Part shown: positions 51,251 through 64,000 of the stretch, piece after piece
Layout of the letters: every line of letters starts with the position of its first letter
How positions within the stretch are numbered: the first letter of the stretch is position 1
Assembly: GCA_033675545.1 (NCBI GenBank)
Contig: JAWDGP010005843.1
Coordinates: forward strand, 23,501-87,500
Source: Elysia crispata
Lineage: Eukaryota > Mollusca > Gastropoda > Plakobranchidae
Length of the DNA: 64,000 nucleotides
Direction: 5' to 3'
The notes under the pieces: model-generated
What the model was told of the DNA's origin: nothing
What the model saw: only the letters and a program-made list of their open reading frames with translations
Databases searched by the model: none
Program-made: the position numbers and the translations under genes

Positions 51251-51590
51251 CTCCCACTCTTTCTCTTTTCCCTTTTCTGTCTGCCACCATTTGGCCCCTT
51301 AATGGCTTACGAAGCATGCATTATTATAATCTGCAATCTGTTTATCATGCTCCCACTCAAGCACACACACACACAAACACACTCACACACTCATATCATC
51401 TGTCCATTTTGTTAACAAGGGAACTTAAGAGTGAAAGCTCAGCGGTGTCCGCCTGGATGCTCCCGGTCACCAACCCAAACAGGACATTCTATTTTATATC
51501 AACATCGCGATCAGACACTCGTGTGAAAACCGTGTCGGGGCAACTACCCGTGAAGTGGCATATCTTATGCGACCTTTACGCTTGATCAGA

Positions 51591-51713
51591 ACAAGAAGAT
51601 TGTGCATTACGGGACGGCTTTTGTCGTTCATTAATCGAACCGACGAATCGCAAGAAAACTGAAGAAGTAAAAAATTCCTAACTGATTGAAGGAGGAAAAA
51701 AAAATGACCCACA

Positions 51714-51777
<64 letters not shown>

Positions 51778-51992
51778 TCATATATCATCATATCGTTATA
51801 CATGAGATGTGTCATTTTTTTTCTTCTTTAATCTGTTAGGAATTATATATATCTTCATAATATATCGACCATTTTTTCTCCTTTAATCTGTTAGAAATTT
51901 GGACGTTTCCTTTTTTCTTGCAACTGCTGAGTTAGTTAGTTCTACTGATGACGAGACGAAAAGAGCCGTCCTCTAATGCACAATCTTCTTGT
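51591..51992. mobile_element. Foldback (long inverted-repeat) element around a (TA)n core
   Basis: The left end ACAAGAAGATTGTGCATTA at 51591 is the exact reverse complement of the right end at 51974-51992. The similarity continues inward: GGGACGGCTTTTGTCG matches RC GAGGACGGCTCTTTTCG, and TTCCTAACTGATTGAAGGAG matches RC of CTTCTTTAATCTGTTAGGAA. It stops at the (TA)n core at about 51715-51775. The right arm holds an extra copy of the CTTTAATCTGTTAG block (51828 and 51881), so the arms are unequal. No open frame of a transposase; a MITE-like nonautonomous element is the best reading. No target duplication was fixed because both flanks are degenerate. Confidence 0.75.
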
Positions 51993-54184
51993 TATATATA
52001 TATATGTATATATATATATATAGGTCGATATACATAAATTATACATTATTTCATATATCTTACAAATATTATTCCCTCATAACCTGACAGGTGATAAACT
52101 CTTAAAAGACCCCAACTATAAAAGAAAGGGCGCATTTCAATATACTGTTTTAAAGCGTAAAGAAGGAAGTATACTATGGAGGTATAACGTATCTTACTAA
52201 TTGAGAAGCTAAAAATAATAATGATGAACAAAATTAGCGTGCTAAAAGTTACCCTCGAGTAAAAGAATCTCCAACAAGAAAAGAAAAACAGACCTGAAAA
52301 ATCTATTTTTTTTTTTTTTTTCACTTTTTTAAAAGATTTCTTTCAAGCGAGTAATACTTGTGAGAAAAAAGACTTTGATATAGGCCACAACTAAAAACTC
52401 TTAAGAACTTTCTCAATCTTTCAACGATCTTAACTCCTGAACCAATGTGGAGAAACTCAATGATCTCTTTTTCGAGATTCGCTACTTCACCTAACTTTCA
52501 TTCAGTGTCCAGGCGAGGTGCTCTATCGGTGCCGTGGGCCAGATCCAATAAATCAACATCCCCTGCTGATAGTTGCAAGTCGATCCCTAACACGATCCCT
52601 AACCGATCCGTATCAACAGTTGAGGTAAGTAATACAAGAAGTGTGCCCCGAGATTGTGGCTAAGATTTTGAGAAAACACAAATTAGCCAAGACCCACGGG
52701 CTCACATAGTTTCTTTTTTCTCCTCGTAATTGGGAAAATATTATAAATACACTTATATACACTCAGTCGAGCACATTATCATTGGATATTACTTCCCTTA
52801 CCGGTTCTTATTTGTTTAACGTCGCCTATGTCAATTAAACAGTTTGTACCCGAGGAAAACAAATCTTACCTCCCCTTTGATGAAGTGGAGTTAATGAACA
52901 AGAGAGCTAAGACTGAACGTTAAGAACAAAACGAACTAAAAGAAGCGAGTTTTAAGGATTGACGAAGTCATGAAGGCATTGTGAGAAAGGAAATACCAAG
53001 CAAAAAAAAAAATTAACAACAACAAAAAGATACAAAGAACCCAAACAGCAACAACAAAATCCAAATGTATGAAAGCTCCTACCATTGTACCTTTCCCATC
53101 ATATTCATTACCTCTGCAATTCTATTTTCAACATTATCATTAATGTGAGTGCATGATATCCAGCTAAAGTTAATCAGGTCACTTAAATGCATTAGAAATA
53201 GTGTACATTTTCTCGATGATTCTATCGAAACCGTCGTTCTTATAGAATTTACTCTCGTTTGACCTTTTGTATCTTTCGATCTGTTTCAATATTGATGCGG
53301 CTCTTAACTTTTCTTTGATCATCTTTATTAATAATTATTTCAAACAACCATATGGCCATCTTCCTTAATATCACCAACATCATTTAGAATTATTATCCTC
53401 AATACCATCATCTTTTTTAATCATCATCATCATTGCCACAGTTTATTTACGATCTTCATTACAATTTAAATCCGCGCGTGGAATATTCTCGAAGGCTTCG
53501 CTAAATTTATACCCGGCAGAACATTTCCAGCGTCTTTAAGACCAGAAGAAAATTGAGTTTTGCGAACTTTTTGCACTGTTAATTCGTACTTGATGAATAA
53601 ATCGTATTCGTTGGACAAGGTGTTTTGTAAAAATTGTAAATAAACAGATAAACCACGCACATACGAGAATGGGCTGAAAAGAGGCCCTGTGTCTTCAGAA
53701 CTTTTTACATTTTGATCAGAATTTCAAAAGTGATCCACAAATAGAAAACGTAGAGTCTTAGCTACATGTTTCCATCTTTATTTTTCTACACAATAGTCAC
53801 AGAATCTTCAAAGATGTACGAGTCTGTGCATGATGTCAGAGGCAAAAAAACTCATCTAACTGCTGTGGACATAAAGCAAGCAGGGTCTAATATCAGAGTC
53901 GCTTTTAATAGACGAACCTTGGGAAATTCTTTAAGCTGTAGAACGAGCTAGATAAAAATCTGAAGACGCAAGGTCTGGACAGTAAGAGTGCAGACGCAAG
54001 GACATCCCCAATCCTAAGAAATTTAAATTAATGCCCTTGCTAGATAGTAAAAAAGAAGTTTTTTGGATTGGAAATAGTATATTATACAAGTGGAATTTCT
54101 AGACAAGAAAACCAAGGGAAGAACACTTAATGAAGAACTGCATGCTGAAAGTGTGCAGACTGAAGACAAGTCTGAGTCGAGTTT
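51993..54184. other. Gene-poor DNA with one unexplained patch
   Basis: At 52440-52630 the sequence is GC-richer, open on plus for 72 codons and nearly open on minus, and ends at GAG|GTAAGT, a good donor. No protein family recognised; a 5' UTR or noncoding exon on plus is possible. Elsewhere nothing is seen. Confidence 0.3.
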
Positions 54185-54372
54185 GGCCTCAAACTGCTAG
54201 TCGTTATTCAGCATCTAGCATGGGAATGCACGCCCGAACACAAGTCACTTGAAACTGCTGGTCGTTATTCAACATCTAGCACGGGAATGCACGCCCGAAC
54301 ACAAGTCACTTGAAACTGCTGGTCGTTATTCAGCATCCAGCACGACAATGCACGCTCGTACACAAGTCACCT
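54185..54372 (+). repeat. Three-unit tandem repeat of 61 bp
   Basis: AAACTGCTGGTCGTTATTCA starts at 54191, 54252 and 54313, with CACGCCCGAACACAAGTCAC in each unit. Confidence 0.93.
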
Positions 54373-54669
54373 AACTCTAAGCGCTTCAGGAAAGCTGGGC
54401 TTTCATGTGCTGCTGGCATCCTCCTTCAATCCAGATCTTACATCCCAACATCGTTTGACCAACGATAGGCTTGATTCGATGCGATCTGATAGAAAGGCCA
54501 TCTAATCGACAATGCAACAAATCTTTCACTTAGGGTGAAAATGGCCACCTCGGCCTTTTGTGAAAAACAGCGTACTGGGGATAGTGAGAGAATTATTTTT
54601 AAAAACCTTAGATCAAGAGAATATAAGAGAATCCACTTGATGTTCTTGTTCAATGAATAAAGCGATGCC

Positions 54670-54671
<2 letters not shown>

Positions 54672-54738
<67 letters not shown>

Positions 54739-54741
54739 TCT
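54672..54741. repeat. (CT)n microsatellite
   Basis: About 65 bp of CT. Confidence 0.95.
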
Positions 54742-57537
54742 AGATTGTAAAGAAACAAACAATTTTTTTCTAATATCATGGCACTTATTCCAACAACAGC
54801 ACAGAAGACAAGCTTCGAGCGTATCGCAAATCGTATGTTCACATTATGTTCAATCTGAAAAACTGATGCATTTTTATCTGAACAGAGACGTCGGGATCTT
54901 TTTTCCCTATCTGCAATGCCAATACAATGTCCAAGTTTTATGATTTTCTGAGATTATATTTCTTAAAGGTAAATAGAAGAGCACACAGTGAGAGGCTCAT
55001 ATAAAGATAGAAAACACAATAAAATCAACATCACGAAACAATTCAGCATCCACAAGAAATCAAAAAACAAAATTTGCATTATTCGAATTTCTTTTATTAT
55101 AATACTGCACTATTTACAAACACTAGAAGCTTTCCGTGACTTACAGAAAGATCAACAACAAAATACAGTCATCTTTTTTTTAATATACATTAACATTAAG
55201 AATTATCAGAAAGCTTACTTAATTCACTAGCATCTTAAAAATATTATATAAATTGAGTGACAGCGAAATAACTTTGACGCGAAAAAGAGTTTCAATTTTC
55301 TAGAATCTCGAGCACACGAATAATAAGCGAAAATTAAAGTTACAAAGCAGATTACAAAAAATGGACGCAGGCATGACAAAATGAATCCATTTTGACAGAG
55401 AGCCGAGGCAAACATGGAAATCAAGAAATTAGAAGCATAGAAGTCAAAGCAAGTGAAACTATTCGCAATTAAGAAGCTTGGACAGAACGCTGTAGATAAC
55501 ATAACTTGCAACTGGAGTGTGCATGCAGATCCATTGAAAAATAATAATTCTGTACAATGCGAAATTTCTCCAGGTATCCAATGCACCTTAAAACTTTTAT
55601 GAAGCAGTCATTTATTCAGATAATTTTCAACGCCGTCTAAATTCAACATTTTCTTAGTCCCAGACAAGCCGCAATCTTATATCTAGATCTAGATGTAGAT
55701 CTGGTCTGTGTACCTGCTTCTGCGCCGGTTTTCACCCTTTCAGACCATCAAGATCTAGGTCAGACTTGAGCACCTTCTGTGGAAGACATCGCTCTCAAGG
55801 TCCAGTTTGGCGGCGTCTTGTGGTGGTTTGATGTTTTGAGCACCATGTACCCAGCTTCGTACAAAATTTCTACACTCTCGACTGCGGAATGCAATTCATT
55901 TTTTATTCTACAATGTTCATGTCTATAATTATACGTGTAATTTTTTCCCTCTTGATTGAGTTGTATCTTGAAACGATAAACTAAGTTGCCGGTAAGGCTG
56001 AAGTCGTTTTGAACTCTTTTCCTATAAATGCGCTTTAATATAACATACACTGTAATTATTAAAGATAAGATCTGCTCTGCAAGCCTATTACTTATTTTGA
56101 TTTTTTTCCATAAATTATAGATTCCATTCAACAAGTTGAATTTGCTGAATTTGGACGGAATGTATGTTGGGAGCTGCAGATTTCAATTAAAAATCATTTA
56201 GCAAATTTCTGGACTTTGTGTTATTAGTGTTGCTTTGTTGCTAGGGATCCCCACAAACACAGTCTTGGAACCGGTGATAAACTTAGGGCCCTCCCAATCA
56301 AAACCGATGTTACAATCAATAGCAGTAATTGGAACAAATAAGATATGTTCTCTATAATCTTTAAAAAGAAGCTTGTTAATGATAAACTCTGTAACTTATA
56401 CCTGTTATCTGCTTATGAAACCAAGATGAATTCCATGGCTTGCATATTGGCCATTGTGAAGTATGTAGAGAGATATTTTTTTGCAGGTTTGAGATTTAGG
56501 TCGGCCTCATTCTGAAGAAGTGTAAAGCTCTAAAACGTCCCCTAAATCACTATAAAGAGAGACACTTATACACAGATAGTAGTGCCTTTAGTTGTGCTGT
56601 TGTTTTGTTTCTGCTATCTATGTAGTTTAGATCCTTGGTTTAATTAGTGAAATTTGATGTTGTTGACAAGAACGGTAATATTAGTGAGGAGACTTGTAGT
56701 TATGGTGATGAGGGTGATGATGATAATAATGTCAGTTAGGAAGATAATAATGCTCATCATGATAATAGATTTGAAGAGGTTAATAATTTCGTTAAAAATT
56801 GTTTATTTCCGGAGCTCTGCACTTGTGCTGTGGCACATGAGCTGGAGCTTTAAACCATAGGGGGAATGTTATTGATGTTTTTTTAGGTACAAATATTACG
56901 TATCATAATACTAGTAGTTGTTTGTTGTTACATCGTATCAAGCTAGACAAACCAATTTACAAAAAAAAAAAAAAAAACTATACCAGGTACAAAAATGATA
57001 CTATTTAAAATTAAAGTAAGCCGTATAACATTGATATCTTGTTTTATCGGGGCTAGGCCCATGCAAATAATTCAACAAGAGTTCCTTTTGGTCCGCCCAG
57101 GTTAAATCTTTCTAGACAACCGCAGGTCAAACGAACCTCATTAAATTGTAAATATATGAGTCCATTTCTGATAACTAATTTGTACCAATTCAACTGCATT
57201 GAGACATGACAAACAAAAATCAACCATTGTTGCCAGAATATTATACTGAACGTATCAGCGTTACTTTGCATGCATTCTGTGATTTGCTGCTCTAAAAATG
57301 CTGTGTTCATAAGGAATTTGGACACGATGACACGCATCAGTTCTTCCTTTCGTCCTCAATGATTTACATTGTAGGATCTAAATCTAAGTTTGCAGACATA
57401 GACCTTGGAATGCTGGTTGAAATAGTGCCCTTTTGAACTGCGAGCACCAAAAGGTAGACTTTCCGAAGATTTGACCAAGCTTAAATTATTGTTTTATAGT
57501 ATTAGAGACTAGGGAATGAAATGTAATCTCAACAATG
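54742..57537. other. Region downstream of dbx
   Basis: No gene recognised. An AGATCT cluster lies at 55680-55705. The upper part is dbx 3' UTR of unknown length; an AATAAA on the minus strand at 56807-56802 is a possible polyadenylation signal. A minus-strand frame at 57053-57337 contains FNLGGPKGT, and similar DNA recurs at about 23790-23815, so it is a repeat fragment. Confidence 0.4.
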
Positions 57538-59295
<1,758 letters not shown>

Positions 59296-59401
59296 CTGCG
59301 AGAGATCGTAATAGTCAGGCCGTCAGTCGGTAACACGAGCATTTATAAAGTTTTTGGGGGGTTTAAATTGAAAAAAAAGTTTTTTGTTTTGTTTGGGAGC
59401 C

Positions 59402-59402
<1 letters not shown>

Positions 59403-59433
<31 letters not shown>
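59403..59433. repeat. (GT)n microsatellite
   Basis: About 15 GT units in the presumed dbx upstream intron. Confidence 0.93.
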
Positions 59434-59435
<2 letters not shown>

Positions 59436-59561
59436 GTGGGTAGCCTAAATAGTTATCTTAAACATTGGAAGAAAAAAATGTCTTATAATTGTAATTTTAA
59501 TATGGAAGTACAATTTTCATTTACTTTTTATTTTTAGGGGGAGGGGGGTTGCTTTTTCTTG

Positions 59562-60900
<1,339 letters not shown>

Positions 60901-60925
60901 GGGAGAGAGAGAGACAGACAGAGAG

Positions 60926-61005
<80 letters not shown>

Positions 61006-61007
61006 GC

Positions 61008-61084
<77 letters not shown>

Positions 61085-61100
61085 GGCAGACAGACAGACG
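60901..61100 (+). repeat. (GA)n-(GACA)n microsatellite
   Basis: GA with AAAGA interruptions followed by about 45 bp of GACA (CAGA) units. Confidence 0.97.
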
Positions 61101-61616
61101 TGATTGTTTAGGAAGGAAGAAGTTGAGATGGAAAAAAAAGGGAGGAGGCGTGGCGTGGGAAGGCAGCAAGAGAAATATAAAAGAGAAAGAAATGCTTTTT
61201 CATACGCACAGAATAAGGTATAAGGTGACAGCTGGCAGAATGAGTGTATTGAGAAAATAGAATAAAGACAAAAATTTCTGAGGTAACAATGAATCCAAAA
61301 ACAATTTAAATGTCTCTGTTTTAAAGAATTAACAGCGGAAATAACAGAGACAATTCAAATTTTAACATTTAAAAACAAGCACAATAAAAAGCAATACCGA
61401 GATGACTAGCAACAACTGCATATAATAATCTGCGGTTACAATCATTTTGAAACATAACTTGCAAAAATAGTTCGATATTTCTTATTTCTTTTCCGAAACT
61501 TCATCGTTAAACTTATGCATGATCTCAAATCTATGTCCCTATAGCCGTTGATGCCACCAATGGCTTTGAGTATTCAGGGGTCCAATTTTAAATGCTTCTG
61601 GCGAAATCTATGCACG

Positions 61617-61618
<2 letters not shown>

Positions 61619-61693
<75 letters not shown>
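61619..61693. repeat. (TA)n microsatellite
   Basis: About 75 bp of TA. Confidence 0.97.
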
Positions 61694-61696
<3 letters not shown>

Positions 61697-63603
61697 GTAT
61701 ATATATAAACAAACCTCTAAAGATTATAAACAACGTAAGAAAAATAATGGACGAGCAATAATGCTCTCTCACTCAAGTAGACTACTACTTTTTTTTACAA
61801 TGAATTTTGTGACACAAGTGATATTAATTGTAGAGGTAAACTTTATGCCCATGCAAAATATTAATGATAATCCTTTAACACCGCATTAAATCTTCTAAAA
61901 GCTGCCTTGGTTTAATCAGAGCATGCGCACCCACAAATCAACTGAAACGCTCTATAAACATGAACAAGGCCGTTAATTACAGTAACTCTTTACAACTTCT
62001 TATCCCCCCCCCCCTCTCCCCGAGAACAACACACTGATAATAAAACCTTCTAGCACTACAACACCACCTTGGCTTTTTTTTTTCTTCATATTTTGCCTCT
62101 TTACAATTCTACCAATTACCTTTTCCTCCTTAACCCCCGCTATCATAATCGCCTCTCTTTCGATATTCACCCTCTAACATTACCTCGATCAAGATGCAAC
62201 ATGTTACCAATTCTTCGCCTCCTTACCCAACTTGGCAACTGTCACCCATCTGCGTTAATCTATAGGCTCTCTCCCTTCTTTTCCCGCCCAATTGCCAGCT
62301 TTTTCAAACTAACCAAAAAAAAAAATAAAAAAAAATAAAATAATAATAGACCTAGTCTCATATTTAGAGTTTGTAAACCTATTATTTGATGCGCGGCCCA
62401 CGGCATACAGGCGCATGGAGCAGAACAAAAGGCAGCAGGGAGAGGAATCTATTGCAAGTCAATATTCGTGTAAGGCGACGACCCAGCCCGAACAAAGCTC
62501 AAATTAAAATCTTGTTGGGTACAACCGATCGATCCCCTTCTGCGGTGTATTTGCCTCGCTTTGAATTGTGGGTAGATGAACTGTTCGACTTTCGGGGACA
62601 GATTACCACCGAGCTGGTAGCAGCTATCCGCGTAGAAAACCTTTAATCCTTTAATTTTATCCCCTTTTATTAGAGTATGGAAGCTGGTACAGTGGAGTCA
62701 AACACAATGATACCTTGTATGTCCACGGTAGAGAATCGAAATCAGCTTTTTACATCCAGCTAAAGAAATTAATAATAATGTGGAAAAAATTAGTATATTT
62801 TTATTGCTTTTGATTCGATCCTGACTCCAGTTGTAAACTGCCTTGGCCAATTATTTTATAAACAGCTGAACAGAGGCAACACGTAGATAAGTATTTTCCT
62901 GCTCAATTGGAAAACTCAATTAGTTCGGCCTTAATCCACCCCTATGGTTTTCGGATAATAAGAAATAATTATAATGCCGATTGATTATTTTTACTTCATG
63001 TATACATAACCTATTAGCCATCACTTGAAGCTGAAAGAGACAGATATGGGCGGAGAGTATGAGAGGCCTTTATTATTATCATTAGTCTGGGGGATGAAAA
63101 AAAAAAAAAAGGAAGAAACAATTAGCTCTGAATCTTGATGTTTACTGATTTAGCAGGCCAACTTCTTAGAATTTAGGATAGACATACAATTTTTACTCCA
63201 TCTCTTTTGTTGTTGTCTCGGCATAGCAGTTGCCTAAACAGAAGGATTATCATAATCCATCCTTAAGGTAAATATAACACGGAAGAGAATTACTATTTCT
63301 TAAGTCAATTTTAAATAAACATACAGCACGTATTACGCCTACATAAATCTTGATCCGTGTAAAAGCGTTGTGGTAACAGGAGGGGCTAAGAGACGCCCGC
63401 GCAAATACAAACATTCAATGTTTTTTACCAGTTCATAGTGGGAAAATTAAATGGAACTTTTTTTTTTATAACATGATTGCTTATTTTCCGATTTGCACCC
63501 TAAGCTTTCTTTGTGACATGATTTGGTCAATATTTTATAAAAATTGGTAGACCAATTTATACTTTTTTGAAAATTTTATTTTTCATCGTTCTAGCTTATT
63601 ATC

Positions 63604-63606
<3 letters not shown>
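61694..63606. other. Upstream dbx region with possible regulatory segments
   Basis: At 62386-62646 the DNA is GC-richer and open for 86 codons on plus, with no recognisable product. At 62840-63090 ATTA/TAAT cores are dense (CTCAATTAG, ATAATTATAATG, GATTGATTATT), as in homeodomain-responsive elements. Both are candidate conserved noncoding elements, by inference only. Confidence 0.3.
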
Positions 63607-63802
<196 letters not shown>

Positions 63803-64000
63803 CACTCATTTCTCGATATCCAACTGATTTAAGATCACTTTTAGATTTGCAGTTTGAATTGTATATTGAAGAGTTAATCTTCGATCATGTTTGACTAACA
63901 ATCTGCAATATATTCCTCTCAATTGAAATTTCGAAAAAAAACTGGAATCTTTATGACAAAATTAAAACGGGTTTACGATCGTCAAGTAATCAATATTTAG

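Noticed and set aside
55227..55586. 119-codon minus-strand frame rich in Cys and Phe
   Set aside because: No signal peptide pattern, no spacing of cysteines like a known fold; probably chance.

Overview
This is a nuclear window from an invertebrate animal, most likely a marine lophotrochozoan and possibly a gastropod mollusc. The basis is AT-rich DNA, short exons in GT-AG introns, very dense microsatellites (GA, TA, AAT, AAC, GATA), scattered AGATCT/TCTAGA clusters, and protein matches to bilaterian families. The taxon is an inference. Nothing bacterial or viral was recognised.

Three host genes can be read with confidence. (1) On the minus strand at 1.6-3.5 kb lies an SR-type splicing factor. 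It has an N-terminal RS domain, an x16/9G8-like RRM and a CCHC zinc knuckle, an order opposite to the usual RRM-knuckle-RS. Its last exons lie outside the window or were not found. (2) On the plus strand at 22.1-27.8 kb is a complete five-exon SRP19 gene (signal recognition particle 19 kDa subunit, 160 aa). (3) On the minus strand at 57.5-59.3 kb are the last two coding exons of a dbx-class homeobox gene. They are split at homeodomain position 44/45 by an intron that carries a ~530 bp trinucleotide microsatellite.

Between the SR gene and SRP19 is a region of decay. A metabotropic GABA-B receptor (subunit 1-like) pseudogene keeps intron-exon structure over 11.36-14.54 kb but has a nonsense codon and frameshifts. 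It is followed by an antisense, catalytically dead LINE reverse transcriptase relic (14.6-15.5 kb), which abuts a PIF1-like helicase relic of a Helitron (15.5-15.8 kb). Then come a ~1.2 kb polypurine tract and a 54-bp satellite of about 21 units (18.25-19.4 kb). A second LINE relic lies near 5.5 kb and an unidentified coding-like relic at 8-9.1 kb.

From 28 to 57 kb I find no host gene. This stretch holds microsatellites, a tRNA-derived SINE (34.7-35.0 kb), several tandem arrays (33.6, 42.0-43.3, 54.2 kb), diverged duplications (48.5-50.0 kb) and a long foldback element around a (TA)n core (51.6-52.0 kb). Upstream of dbx (59.3-64 kb) there is no recognisable first exon, but a GC-richer open segment (62.4-62.65 kb) and an ATTA-rich segment (62.8-63.1 kb) could be regulatory.

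The three host genes are functionally unrelated (splicing, protein targeting, neural patterning); there is no operon-like logic. All family calls come from reading translations by eye; no database search was possible.
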